Assembly: GCA_943369665.1 (NCBI GenBank)
Contig: CALRNX020000015.1
Location: 1-64,000 of the forward strand
Length of the DNA: 64,000 nucleotides
Source: UKL13-3 sp943369665
GTDB taxonomy: Bacteria > Bacteroidota > Bacteroidia > UKL13-3
Direction of reading: 5' to 3'
The notes below the pieces were generated by a model. That model was not told where the DNA came from. It did no database searches and saw nothing but the letters and a program-made list of their open reading frames with translations. The translations under genes and the position numbers were made by a program. Positions 38,058 to 47,343 of this stretch are shown here, in pieces. The stretch's first letter is position 1. The number at the start of each line of letters is the position of its first letter.

Positions 38058-40463
38058 CTACAAAAATTTAGGGAACTGTGCAGGATCGTATTCGTGCATC
38101 ATATCCATAATAGCTTCAAAAATATCCTCAGTACTTGGTTTACTAAAATAATCTCCATCGGTACCATAAGGTGGTCGATGCGGCTTGGCAGCAATGGTTA
38201 ATGGTTTTGCATCTAAGTATTTATATGCTTCCTGTACTTCTAAAACCTGCTGCATCATATATGCAGTTGCTCCACCCGGCACATCTTCATCAATAAAAAT
38301 TACCTTGTTGGTTTTTTTAATGGACTCAACAATACTGTGATGGATATCAAAAGGTAATAAACTTTGAACATCAATTAACTCGCAGTTGATACCAAAACCT
38401 TGTAATTGTTTAATGGCTTCTTCAGCAATACGTAGTGTGCTTCCATAACTCACCACGGTAATATCATTACCCTCAATTAACGTTTCTGGGATTCCCAGTG
38501 GTGTGGTGTATTCGCCTAAATTATCAGGTAAGCGCTCTTTTAAACGATAGCCGTTCAAGCACTCAATAATTAATGCCGGCTCATCACTTTGGAGCATGGT
38601 ATTATAAAACCCAGCCGCCTGCACCATATTACGCGGCACCAACACATGCATTCCCCTGATCGAGTGTAATATCATGCCAATAGGAGAACCACTGTGCCAA
38701 ATACCTTCCAGACGGTGTCCACGCGTGCGCACAATTAAAGGAGCCTTTTGTCCACCCTTTGTTCGGTATTGCAATGTTGCCAGATCGTCGCTTAACGGTT
38801 GTAATCCATAAAGCAAATAATCCAAATATTGGATTTCAGCAATTGGACGCAAGCCACGCAAAGCTGCACCAATTCCTTGTCCCATAATGGTTAACTCTCT
38901 GATTCCTGTATCGAACACACGGCTTTCTCCGTATTTCTCTTGTAACCCTGCAAATCCCTGGTTTACATCACCGATTTTTCCAACATCCTCTCCAAAAGCA
39001 AAAACCCTTGGGTCGCGTGCAATAGCCAGATCAAAAAATGATTGCATCACAACATACCCATCCACCACTTTACTGTTCTCACTAAAAACCGGTTTTACTT
39101 CCTCAACACTCAATGCCGCTTCCTTACTTTGACTGAACAAGTTGCTGTTGTAACGTTCGGCATTAACCGAATTGAATTGTTGTTTGTAATTGATGATATT
39201 ATTGCGCTCAGTTGATGTTTGACCATAGGTTAAACGGAGTGCCTTATTCATTGCCACACCAATGTCTTTACGAATAGGTTCGCTAATTTGCGCAAGTTCA
39301 TTTGCAATCGTGGCAATCTCCGAAACACCTGATGCATTTGCCAGTTGTTCCAATAAAACAACAACTTCCTTCACTTCCGATTTTATCGGTGTTAGATAAT
39401 TTTCCCACGCAGCTTTTTTAGAATCATTTACTTCTTTTTTAGCTACAGTTTCAATTTGTATCAGCTCCTCTTCCGAAGCTAGGTTGTTATCGATAATAAA
39501 CTCGCGGAACTTCACCATACAATCGTATTCAAGTTCCCAAGCCAGGCGTTCTTTGGTTTTATAACGTTCGTGCGAACCTGAAGTTGAATGTCCTTGTGGT
39601 TGTGTTAACTCTGTAACATGAACCAATACCGGTACATGCTCCTCACGGGCAATTTTTCCTGCCTTTTCATAAGCTCCAACCAACTCAGCATAATTCCATC
39701 CTTTTACCACAATGATCTCAAAGCCCTCGCCTTTTTCATTGCGTTGAAATCCTTTCAGGATCTCCGAAATACTTTCTTTTGTTGTTTGGTATTTTGCGGG
39801 AACCGAAATTCCGTATCCATCATCCCATACTGAGATTACCATTGGAATTTGCAATACCCCTGCAGCATTGATGGCTTCAAAAAAGTGACCTTCGCTTGAG
39901 CTAGCATTGCCAATTGTTCCCCAAGCCACTTCATTTCCATTATCACTAAAAAGGTTATCTCCGATAATTGCCGCATTTTCGCGGTAATATTTACTGGCTT
40001 GTGCCAACCCCACCAATCGAAGCATTTGGCCCGCAGTAGGTGAAATATCGCTTGATGAATTTTTTTGATCTTTTAAAGATTTCCAACTCCCGTCATTATT
40101 TAAACTGCGGGTACCAAAGTGTCCGTTCATCATCCTTCCTGCGCTTGCAGGCTCAGCTGCTACATCCGTATGCGCATATAATTGTGCAAAAAACTCCTGA
40201 ACAGTATGTTGACCGATTGCCATCATAAAGGTTTGGTCGCGGTAATAACCGCTTCTGAAATCTCCATTCTTAAACGCTTTGGCCATAGCAATCTGTGGTA
40301 ATTCCTTGCCATCACCAAAAATCCCAAACTTTGCCTTGCCTGTTAATACTTCTTTTCGCCCCAATAAACTGGCTTGACGACTGCGGTATGCAATTGTATA
40401 ATCCTCTAATACAGTTTGTTTAAATTCTGCCGCTGTTAGTTTGGCTTGCTCTCTTGTGCTCAT
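38058..40463 (-). CDS. Fused 2-oxoacid dehydrogenase E1 (alpha+beta subunits)
   Basis: 801 aa from the ATG at 40463 (MSTREQAKL); a TTG at 40502 would add 13 residues and is less likely. The N-terminal half is an E1-alpha with a TPP-binding region (IGDNLFSDNG ... GNASSSEGHFFEA). The C-terminal half (from about 470) is an E1-beta transketolase-type domain (FAFGEDVG, DTGIRELTIMGQGIGAAL, DDLATLQYRTKGG, VVSYGSTL, FIDEDVPGGATAYMMQQ). Such single-chain E1 proteins are typical of Bacteroidota and probably act on branched-chain 2-oxoacids or pyruvate with E2 and E3 from other loci; the substrate is not decidable here. Monocistronic, divergent from the DUF1573 pair. Confidence 0.9.
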   Translation of the reverse strand: MSTREQAKLTAAEFKQTVLEDYTIAYRSRQASLLGRKEVLTGKAKFGIFGDGKELPQIAMAKAFKNGDFRSGYYRDQTFMMAIGQHTVQEFFAQLYAHTDVAAEPASAGRMMNGHFGTRSLNNDGSWKSLKDQKNSSSDISPTAGQMLRLVGLAQASKYYRENAAIIGDNLFSDNGNEVAWGTIGNASSSEGHFFEAINAAGVLQIPMVISVWDDGYGISVPAKYQTTKESISEILKGFQRNEKGEGFEIIVVKGWNYAELVGAYEKAGKIAREEHVPVLVHVTELTQPQGHSTSGSHERYKTKERLAWELEYDCMVKFREFIIDNNLASEEELIQIETVAKKEVNDSKKAAWENYLTPIKSEVKEVVVLLEQLANASGVSEIATIANELAQISEPIRKDIGVAMNKALRLTYGQTSTERNNIINYKQQFNSVNAERYNSNLFSQSKEAALSVEEVKPVFSENSKVVDGYVVMQSFFDLAIARDPRVFAFGEDVGKIGDVNQGFAGLQEKYGESRVFDTGIRELTIMGQGIGAALRGLRPIAEIQYLDYLLYGLQPLSDDLATLQYRTKGGQKAPLIVRTRGHRLEGIWHSGSPIGMILHSIRGMHVLVPRNMVQAAGFYNTMLQSDEPALIIECLNGYRLKERLPDNLGEYTTPLGIPETLIEGNDITVVSYGSTLRIAEEAIKQLQGFGINCELIDVQSLLPFDIHHSIVESIKKTNKVIFIDEDVPGGATAYMMQQVLEVQEAYKYLDAKPLTIAAKPHRPPYGTDGDYFSKPSTEDIFEAIMDMMHEYDPAQFPKFL

Positions 40464-40668
40464 AAGCGCTTCGTGTTGATTGTTCAAATATATTATTGAC
40501 AAGGTAAATATGTTACTGTCAGAAAATTTTAATTAAGAAATTTTTATATCGTAGCCATTTTGTATACTTGTACCGCAAAACTACTTTTGAATATTGTATC
40601 AACAAAAGACTTGGAACAGTTTTTGAAAGAACAACCGTAAAATAAACAAACAATTTAAACAGAAAAAT

Positions 40669-41121
40669 ATGAAAAAATTAATGATCACCGCGTTCGTAGC
40701 ATTCACAGGAGTATTTGCTGCACAAGCTCAAACACCTGCTGCTCCTGCTACCGAAAACAAAAATCAAGCTGAGATTACCTTCGACAAAGAGACACATGAA
40801 TTTGGTATTATTCCACAAAACGTTCCTGCTACTTATACTTTCACCTTTAAAAACACCGGTAAAGAACCATTAATTATTACAAATGCAGCCGCATCATGTG
40901 GATGTACTACTCCTGAGTGGACCAAAGAGCCTATTATGCCGGGCAAAAAGGGATTCGTAAAAGCTACTTACAATGCTGCTTCAATCGGTGTATTTAACAA
41001 AGCTGTAACTGTAATGAGCAATGCTAAAAAATCACAAGTAACCTTGTATATTAAAGGTGATGTAAAAGCTGCATCTGATATCCCTGCAAAAACAGATACT
41101 AAAGAAAAATCATTAAATTAA
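40669..41121 (+). CDS. DUF1573 secreted protein, copy 1
   Basis: 150 aa. Signal peptide MKKLMITAFVAFTGVFAAQAQ, then one Ig-like DUF1573 (ASPM/SPD-2/Hydin-type) domain: FDKETHEFGIIPQ, YTFTFKNTGKEPLIITN, CGCTTPEWTKEPIMPGKKG. A Lys/Thr-rich tail follows. Periplasmic or surface protein of unknown function, abundant in Bacteroidota. The next gene, after a terminator hairpin, is a paralogue sharing the CGCTTPEW-KEPIMPG core. A -7-like TATACTTG lies at 40563-40570. Confidence 0.9.
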   Translation: MKKLMITAFVAFTGVFAAQAQTPAAPATENKNQAEITFDKETHEFGIIPQNVPATYTFTFKNTGKEPLIITNAAASCGCTTPEWTKEPIMPGKKGFVKATYNAASIGVFNKAVTVMSNAKKSQVTLYIKGDVKAASDIPAKTDTKEKSLN

Positions 41122-41140
41122 GATCTAGTTCTCTTAAACT

Positions 41141-41187
41141 AAACCTGCATGATACCATCTAATTGGATTATGCAGGTTTCATTTTTT
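41141..41187 (+). terminator. Terminator between the two DUF1573 genes
   Basis: AAACCTGCAT (41141-41150) pairs with ATGCAGGTTT (41170-41179), followed by CATTTTTT. It lies only 19 nt before the ATG of copy 2, so read-through or attenuation may set the ratio of the two proteins. Confidence 0.75.
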
Positions 41188-41205
41188 AAGCCCAATTTAT
41201 ATATC

Positions 41206-41634
41206 ATGAAAAAACTATTTTTTGCATTGTTATTGGTTACACTCGGATCGGCTTCATTTGCTCAAACATCAGAGCAGCAACCTCAAATTACATTTGAGGC
41301 TACAGAACATGATTTTGGTAATATCAAAGAAGGAACATTGGCTAATTACGAATTTAAATTTACCAATACAGGAAAAGCACCATTGATATTGGCCAGCGTG
41401 CAACCTTCTTGCGGATGTACCACGCCAGAATGGAGCAAAGAACCTATTATGCCGGGAGGTAAAGGTGTAATCAAAGCATCTTTTAATTCAAACGGACGTC
41501 CCGGCACTTTTCAAAAATACATTACCGTGAAATCGAATGCTGCCAATGCTGAAATTTCATTAATTATCAAAGGAACCGTTTCTCCGATTCCTGTAGAACC
41601 CATTTCTCCTGTTCGAAATACCCTTAGTGAATAA
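41206..41634 (+). CDS. DUF1573 secreted protein, copy 2
   Basis: 142 aa from the ATG at 41206, which gives the signal peptide MKKLFFALLLVTLGSASFAQ; an in-frame ATG-like start at 41149 lies inside the preceding terminator and is rejected. One DUF1573 domain with FEATEHDFGNIKEG, YEFKFTNTGKAPLILAS, CGCTTPEWSKEPIMPGGKG and a short Pro-rich C-terminus. Clearly a tandem duplicate of copy 1. Function unknown. Confidence 0.9.
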   Translation: MKKLFFALLLVTLGSASFAQTSEQQPQITFEATEHDFGNIKEGTLANYEFKFTNTGKAPLILASVQPSCGCTTPEWSKEPIMPGGKGVIKASFNSNGRPGTFQKYITVKSNAANAEISLIIKGTVSPIPVEPISPVRNTLSE

Positions 41635-41659
41635 ATTACTCTGGGTTAAAATTCATATT

Positions 41660-41690
41660 AAAAGTCCTGCGTATGCAGGACTTTTTTTGT
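41660..41690 (+). terminator. Terminator after DUF1573 copy 2
   Basis: AAAGTCCTGC (41661-41670) with GCAGGACTTT (41675-41684), GTAT loop and T run. Its tail overlaps the -33 box of the ald promoter. Confidence 0.9.
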
Positions 41691-41715
41691 TTTGAAGAGT
41701 TTAATGCTATTTTTG
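41686..41715 (+). promoter_or_regulatory. Promoter of ald
   Basis: TTTG (41686-41689), 18-nt spacer, TATTTTTG (41708-41715): an exact match to the Bacteroidota consensus. It ends 25 nt before the ATG at 41741. Confidence 0.75.
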
Positions 41716-41740
41716 CCAACCTTTTTAACAAACAACAACT

Positions 41741-42856
41741 ATGATTATTGGAGTACCAAAAGAAATCAAAAACAACGAAAACCGTGTTGGATTAACACCT
41801 GCGGGTGTATCAGCTTTTGTAAAAGCCGGGCATAAAGTATTTGTGCAAGCAACAGCCGGATTAGGCAGTGGTTTTTCGGATGATGAATACAAAAAAGCCG
41901 GAGCTACCCTACTTAAAACAATTGCTGAGGTATACAAAAAAGCCGAAATGATCGTAAAAGTAAAAGAGCCTATTAAAGAGGAATATGCTTTGATCAGAGA
42001 AGGCCAATTGTTGTTTACGTATTTCCACTTTGCATCTTATGAGCCGCTTACAAAAGCAATGATCAAAAGCAAAGCAGTTTGTTTGGCATACGAAACCGTT
42101 GAGAAAAAAGACCGCTCACTTCCATTATTGGTTCCAATGAGTGAAGTAGCCGGACGTATGAGTGTGCAAGAAGGTGCTAAATTTTTGGAAAAACCTATGG
42201 GTGGACGTGGTATCCTTTTAGGAGGTGTACCGGGTGTGAAGCCTGCCGAGGTATTGGTATTGGGTGGTGGTATTGTAGGAACCCAGGCTGCTATCATGGC
42301 AGCAGGATTGGGCGCTGATGTTACCATCATGGATATTTCATTGCCGCGTTTGCGTGAGTTGGATAATATCCTTCCTAAAAATGTAAAAACAGTATATTCG
42401 AACGAATACAATATCCGTGAAATGATTACTCACTCTGACCTTATTGTGGGTGCGGTATTGATTCCGGGTGCTAAAGCCCCGCACTTGATTACCAAAGACA
42501 TGTTAAAAACAATGCGTCCAGGTACAGTATTGGTGGATGTGGCGGTAGATCAAGGAGGATGTTTTGAAACAACCAAAGCAACCACTCATGAAAAACCAAC
42601 TTATGTAATTGATGGGGTGATCCACTATTGTGTAGCCAATATGCCGGGAGCTGTTCCTTATACTTCTACCCTTGCATTAACCAATGCTACTTTACCTTAT
42701 GCTTTGCAATTGGCAAATAAAGGTTGGAAAAAAGCATGTACAGATAACGAAGAATTACGTTTAGGTTTAAATGTAGTGAACGGGAAAGTTGTATACAAAG
42801 GCGTATCAGAAGCATTCAACTTAAAATACACGGATGTAGCTGAAGTTATTAAGTAA
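41741..42856 (+). CDS. ald: Alanine dehydrogenase
   Basis: 371 aa. NAD-dependent reversible deamination of L-alanine to pyruvate and ammonia. Motifs: MIIGVPKEIKNNENRVGLTP (substrate-binding Arg and region), FTYFHFA, AYETVE, the Rossmann motif LVLGGGIVGTQAA (about residue 170) and NMPGAVPYTSTLALTNAT near the active site. Length 371 matches the family. Monocistronic with an exact-consensus promoter and a GAAA-tetraloop terminator. Confidence 0.97.
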   Translation: MIIGVPKEIKNNENRVGLTPAGVSAFVKAGHKVFVQATAGLGSGFSDDEYKKAGATLLKTIAEVYKKAEMIVKVKEPIKEEYALIREGQLLFTYFHFASYEPLTKAMIKSKAVCLAYETVEKKDRSLPLLVPMSEVAGRMSVQEGAKFLEKPMGGRGILLGGVPGVKPAEVLVLGGGIVGTQAAIMAAGLGADVTIMDISLPRLRELDNILPKNVKTVYSNEYNIREMITHSDLIVGAVLIPGAKAPHLITKDMLKTMRPGTVLVDVAVDQGGCFETTKATTHEKPTYVIDGVIHYCVANMPGAVPYTSTLALTNATLPYALQLANKGWKKACTDNEELRLGLNVVNGKVVYKGVSEAFNLKYTDVAEVIK

Positions 42857-42885
42857 TAATTAACGATATCCGGCAAATAATCTTC

Positions 42886-42918
42886 AAAAAGACAGTTCGA
42901 AAGAGCTGTCTTTTTTTT
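42886..42918 (+). terminator. Terminator of ald
   Basis: 13-bp stem (42886-42898 with 42903-42915, one G-T pair) closed by a GAAA tetraloop, then T's. The next start codon is only 12 nt further on. Confidence 0.9.
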
Positions 42919-42929
42919 ATGTTTATACC

Positions 42930-44267
42930 ATGAAAAAATTTATCAGTGCGGGTGTATTGTTGTTGCTGTCAATATGCGGATTTGCCCAAGAGCAAAAAGA
43001 GCATTTTACTGAATTGATCGAAACAGTGAACCGGCAGTTCATCAATCATCATTTTGACAGCATTGAAATGCAAATGGACTCTTCCATGCTTCAACACCTT
43101 AATGCTGATGCATTGGAACAAACAACTGTAACCCTTGAATCGGTTTATGGCGAACTTAAGGATTTGAAAACTCCCTTTATCGAACAGGTAGGAACCAAGT
43201 GGATGGGCAGAACTCCTGTTAAAACTTCGAAAACAATGATGGTGCTTACGGTTACGTTTAATCAATATGATAAGCTCGTTGGCATTTTTATCGGGCCTCA
43301 AAATGGTGTATACCAGGTTCCATACTACGTAAAAAGTTTAAACTTCTATGAATCCAAAATGGAATTTGGAACGGAAGGATGGAAATTAAAAGGAACGCTT
43401 TCTTATCCAAAAGATGGGGGTAAACATCCATTGGTCATTATTGTTCATGGATCGGGACCAATGGACAGGGATGGTACCACGGGCAGTTCCAAAATATACA
43501 ATGACCTCGCTTGGGGACTTGCTTCTAAAAATATTACGGTGTTCCGTTACGACAAACGTAGTCATACACATGGTACAAGATTTCACATGGAATCTTTCCA
43601 GGGTAAAACCTATACTGTACAAGAAGAAGTGATTGATGATGTATTGTCGGCAATTGAGCTGCTTAAAAACAATAGCCATGTGGATTCCACCCAAATATAC
43701 ATTGCCGCACACAGTCAGGGGGGCATGTTGGCACCGCTTATTGCGCAACAAAGCGGTAAACTTAAAGGCATGATCTTGCTTGCCGCAAATGCCCGCCCAA
43801 TCCAGGATATGCTGATCGAACAAATGAACTACCTGTACCCTGATAGTGCCGTGATGAAAGTGAATGATTACAATCAAAAAAAACAGATCATAGCACAGGC
43901 CACCTTTGCCAAAACCAAAAAGATGAACCCCAAAACACCATCAGACAAACTGCCATTTGGCGTAAGTGCTGATTACTGGAATTTTTTAAACCAATATGAT
44001 CAGCTCAAAACCTTGCAAAAAATCTCCACTCCCACCCTTATTTTACAAGGGGAACGTGACTATCAGGTAACAATGACCGATTTTAACCTCTGGAAAAAAG
44101 CAGCTAAAAAACGAAAGGCAGAAACGGTTTTTAAGAGCTACCCAAAACTCAATCATTTATTTATAACGGGAGAAGGAAAATCGCGTCCGGCCGAATACCA
44201 ACAACCCGGCAATATGGATGAACAGGTTGTGGTTGATATCAGTAACTGGATCAACGAACACAAATAA
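42930..44267 (+). CDS. Secreted alpha/beta hydrolase with N-terminal DUF3887-like domain
   Basis: 445 aa. Signal peptide MKKFISAGVLLLLSICGFAQ. Residues about 20-130 form a small SnoaL/NTF2-like domain of the DUF3887 type (VNRQFINHHFDSIEMQMD). The hydrolase follows with the oxyanion-hole motif HGSGPMDRDG, the nucleophile elbow AHSQGG (Ser262), a late acid region (LILQGERDYQV) and His in PKLNHLF. Predicted periplasmic esterase or peptidase; substrate unknown. The start codon lies 12 nt after the ald terminator hairpin and no separate promoter was found, so expression may depend on read-through. Confidence 0.88.
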   Translation: MKKFISAGVLLLLSICGFAQEQKEHFTELIETVNRQFINHHFDSIEMQMDSSMLQHLNADALEQTTVTLESVYGELKDLKTPFIEQVGTKWMGRTPVKTSKTMMVLTVTFNQYDKLVGIFIGPQNGVYQVPYYVKSLNFYESKMEFGTEGWKLKGTLSYPKDGGKHPLVIIVHGSGPMDRDGTTGSSKIYNDLAWGLASKNITVFRYDKRSHTHGTRFHMESFQGKTYTVQEEVIDDVLSAIELLKNNSHVDSTQIYIAAHSQGGMLAPLIAQQSGKLKGMILLAANARPIQDMLIEQMNYLYPDSAVMKVNDYNQKKQIIAQATFAKTKKMNPKTPSDKLPFGVSADYWNFLNQYDQLKTLQKISTPTLILQGERDYQVTMTDFNLWKKAAKKRKAETVFKSYPKLNHLFITGEGKSRPAEYQQPGNMDEQVVVDISNWINEHK

Positions 44268-44375
44268 GACATCGGTTTACATGATCCGGAACCTAAATGT
44301 AACCTAGGTTTCTGTTCTAAAAAAGATGGACTTTTCAGTGAACCATGTGCGATGAACGATAAGCCTCTCCCCCGC

Positions 44376-44405
44376 TTTCAAAAAAGAATTATAAGGCTAT
44401 CTTTG
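44376..44405 (+). promoter_or_regulatory. Promoter of sucA
   Basis: TTTC (44376-44379), 18-nt spacer and TATCTTTG (44398-44405), an exact -7 match, 24 nt before the ATG at 44429. Confidence 0.65.
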
Positions 44406-44428
44406 CCGTCTCAATTTGAAACTCTTTT

Positions 44429-47149
44429 ATGGATAAATTTTCGTATGTATCGAATGCTGATGTAAATGTTATTGACGATTTGTATCAACAATATTTAAAG
44501 GATCAGGACTCTGTAGACTTTGGCTGGAAGAAATTTTTTGAAGGCTTTGATATGGGGCAACAAAAATTTAATGGTAACAGCAAGGGTGTTGCCGTTAGCG
44601 AAAACTTTATCAAAGAAATTAACGTACTCAACCTTATCGAAGGATACCGTACCCGAGGACATTTGTTTACCAAAACCAATCCAGTGCGCGAACGCAGAAC
44701 ATATGTTCCAACCTTATCGATCCAAAACTTCGGATTGGAAACAAAGGACTTGGATGCTACATTTAATGCAGGTGTTGAAGTTGGATTGGGTGCGGCTAAA
44801 CTAAAAGATATCATCAGTATGTTGGAGCAAACATATTGCGGATCTATTGGTGCCGAATATATGTATATGCGCGAACCTAAAGCCTTGAAATGGTTGCAGG
44901 AAAAAATGGAAAAATCGCGCAATCAACCTGTGTTTTCCATTGATCAAAAACGTCATATTCTCTCAAGAATTAATCAGGCTACGGTATTCGAAAACTTTAT
45001 TCACACGAAGTTCGTAGGGCAAAAACGTTTCTCTTTAGAAGGATTGGAAAACATGATCCCTGCTTTGGATGAAGTCATTCAATATGGTGCCGAACTAGGT
45101 GTTGAAGAGTTTGTGTTGGGAATGGCTCACCGGGGAAGATTAAATGTATTGGCTAATATTTTAGGAAAGTCATACTCTGATATTTTTAAAGAGTTTGAAG
45201 GAAAAAGTGCCGAAGATGAAGGAATCTTTGAAGGTGATGTGAAATACCATTTAGGTTTCAGCAGCGAAATCAAAACGCGTGATGGTAAAAAAGTTAACCT
45301 TACATTATTACCGAATCCATCACATTTGGAAACGGTGAACCCTGTTGTTAAAGGATTAACTCGCGCTAAGCTGGATAAAATTCACAACGGTGATATTGAT
45401 AAAGTTGCACCAATTTTAATTCATGGAGATGCTTCTGTTGCCGGACAAGGTATTGTTTACGAAGTATTGCAAATGGCTGGTTTACGCGCTTATGGCGTGG
45501 GTGGGTGTATTCATATTGTAGCCAATAATCAAATCGGCTTTACCACAAATTACACTGACGGACGTACTTCAACTTATTGCACCGATGTTGCCAAAACCAC
45601 ATTGTGCCCGGTGTTCCATGTGAATGCTGATGATGTGGAAGCGGTGGTTTACACCATCCGTTTGGCATTGGAATATCGCCAGGAATTTAACAGCGATATT
45701 TTTATTGATCTGTTAGGTTACCGTAAATATGGACACAACGAAGGTGATGAACCTCGTTTTACACAACCGACATTGTACAAAGCCATTGGCGAGCACCAAA
45801 ACCCACGCGAGATATACAACCAAAAACTAGCCACTGCAGGCAGCATTGAGGCTGATCTGGCGAAGGAAATGGACAAAAATTTCAGGGGATTGTTGCAGGA
45901 AAAATTAGAGGAGGCAAAAACAGCTCAAACCAAAAAAGGCCAGAATTTTTTGGCAGCCCGTTGGGAAAACTTCCGATCGAGTGTGAGGGAAGATTTTGAG
46001 ACTTCGCCCGACACTTCGGTTGATTCAAAAACGTTTTTAAGACTCGCTGAAAAAATTACCAATATCCCAGAAGGTTTTAACGCATTCAGTAAAATTAAGA
46101 AGCTATTCACCGATCGTAAAAACATGATTAAAAATGATCAATACGATTGGGCAATGGGTGAGTTAATGGCGTATGCAACTTTGAGTAACCAAGGTCACAG
46201 TGTACGCATGACGGGACAAGATTGCGAACGAGGAACATTCTCGCATCGTCATGCCATTATCAAACCTGAGGATAGCGATAAAGGTTATAATATCTTTGAT
46301 AGTTTAGGTGAGGATAAAAAAGCCAATGTTGAATTTTACAATTCGTTGTTGAGCGAATATGCAGTACTCGGTTTTGAATATGGATACAGCATGTTTTCAC
46401 CAAATGACCTAACCATATGGGAAGCACAGTTTGGCGACTTTGCCAATGGTGCACAAATTATCATCGACCAATATTTGGCAAGTGCTGAAACCAAATGGAA
46501 AACGTTCAGCAACTTAATTTTAATGTTACCACATGGTTACGAAGGACAAGGACCTGAACATTCATCAGCACGTTTGGAACGCTTTTTACAGTTATGTGCC
46601 AACTGGAACATGCAAGTGGTAAATATTACTTCACCTGCAAATTATTTCCATGTATTGCGCAGACAACTGGAGCGAAACTACCGTTTACCGTTGGTGGTAA
46701 TGACACCTAAAAGTTTATTGCGCCATCCATTATGTGTGAGTAAACTGGAAGAATTCACAAAAGGTGGATTCCAGGAGGTAATTGATGATACATATTGCGA
46801 TACCAAAAAAGTAAAACGTGTATTATTGGTTTCGGGTAAAATGTATTATGAATTATTGGAACGCCAACAAGCTGATAAACGCAAGGATATTGCCATTGTC
46901 CGTTTGGAGCAATTATACCCGATGCCCGAAACACAATTGGCTGCTATTTACAAAAAATATGAAGGTGCCGAAATTTGTTGGGTACAGGAAGAACCTAAAA
47001 ACATGGGGACCTGGTTATACTTATTGCGCTGGGATCATAACCGCATTTTAAAACGTATTTCACGCGAGAGCAGCTCAACACCGGCAACAGGTTACAGCAA
47101 GGTTCACGCAGCTGAACAACAAGCTTTAATTGACCAGGCTTTTGCTTAG
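44429..47149 (+). CDS. sucA: 2-oxoglutarate dehydrogenase E1 component
   Basis: 906 aa thiamine-dependent E1 of the TCA-cycle 2-oxoglutarate dehydrogenase complex. The N-terminal segment (YVSNADVNVIDDLYQQY, DFGWKKFFEGF) resembles the E2-binding region of SucA. Core motifs: GMAHRGRLNVLANILGK, HGDASVAGQGIVYE, NNQIGFTT, GHNEGDEP (TPP/Mg site) and the C-terminal WVQEEPKNMGTW. Length is normal. sucB usually follows directly in Bacteroidota, but here a perfect palindromic terminator and a T9SS adhesin gene come next, and a second, diverged copy of the last codons lies at 51864-51919. Confidence 0.97.
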   Translation: MDKFSYVSNADVNVIDDLYQQYLKDQDSVDFGWKKFFEGFDMGQQKFNGNSKGVAVSENFIKEINVLNLIEGYRTRGHLFTKTNPVRERRTYVPTLSIQNFGLETKDLDATFNAGVEVGLGAAKLKDIISMLEQTYCGSIGAEYMYMREPKALKWLQEKMEKSRNQPVFSIDQKRHILSRINQATVFENFIHTKFVGQKRFSLEGLENMIPALDEVIQYGAELGVEEFVLGMAHRGRLNVLANILGKSYSDIFKEFEGKSAEDEGIFEGDVKYHLGFSSEIKTRDGKKVNLTLLPNPSHLETVNPVVKGLTRAKLDKIHNGDIDKVAPILIHGDASVAGQGIVYEVLQMAGLRAYGVGGCIHIVANNQIGFTTNYTDGRTSTYCTDVAKTTLCPVFHVNADDVEAVVYTIRLALEYRQEFNSDIFIDLLGYRKYGHNEGDEPRFTQPTLYKAIGEHQNPREIYNQKLATAGSIEADLAKEMDKNFRGLLQEKLEEAKTAQTKKGQNFLAARWENFRSSVREDFETSPDTSVDSKTFLRLAEKITNIPEGFNAFSKIKKLFTDRKNMIKNDQYDWAMGELMAYATLSNQGHSVRMTGQDCERGTFSHRHAIIKPEDSDKGYNIFDSLGEDKKANVEFYNSLLSEYAVLGFEYGYSMFSPNDLTIWEAQFGDFANGAQIIIDQYLASAETKWKTFSNLILMLPHGYEGQGPEHSSARLERFLQLCANWNMQVVNITSPANYFHVLRRQLERNYRLPLVVMTPKSLLRHPLCVSKLEEFTKGGFQEVIDDTYCDTKKVKRVLLVSGKMYYELLERQQADKRKDIAIVRLEQLYPMPETQLAAIYKKYEGAEICWVQEEPKNMGTWLYLLRWDHNRILKRISRESSSTPATGYSKVHAAEQQALIDQAFA

Positions 47150-47160
47150 CATTTTAATTG
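47105..47160 (+). repeat. Left copy of direct repeat: 3' end of sucA
   Basis: The last 14-15 codons and the first bases after the stop are repeated at 51864-51919 in the same orientation. AACAACAAGCTTTAATTGA is identical in both copies. This copy completes the functional sucA frame. Confidence 0.85.
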
Positions 47161-47170
47161 AATCCATTAT

Positions 47171-47212
47171 AACGAAAAATGCCCACTCAAATTTGAGTGG
47201 GCATTTTTCGTT
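47171..47212. terminator. Perfect 42-bp palindrome, terminator of sucA
   Basis: Two 21-nt arms with no spacer, symmetric around 47191/47192. The core ATGCCCACTCAAA/TTTGAGTGGGCAT is flanked by A and T runs, so it can stop transcription from both strands. Confidence 0.9.
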
Positions 47213-47343
47213 ATTGAGCTTATCTCTCAATAAGCGAAGTTCTTACCAAATACTTACCCTTTGTAATTAATGATAATAAATAAAAAGTGGCTTAATATTT
47301 AGTTTATCACACGAGTATACATTTGATAATCATTCAGTTTATC

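Noticed and set aside
37851..38201. 116-codon plus-strand frame over the end of the M28 gene and the E1 gene 3' end
   Set aside because: It overlaps two well-supported genes and shows no domain or coding signature.
44268..44428. AACCTA...TAGGTT dyad as a terminator for the alpha/beta hydrolase gene
   Set aside because: The stem is short and not followed by a T run, so it was not called.
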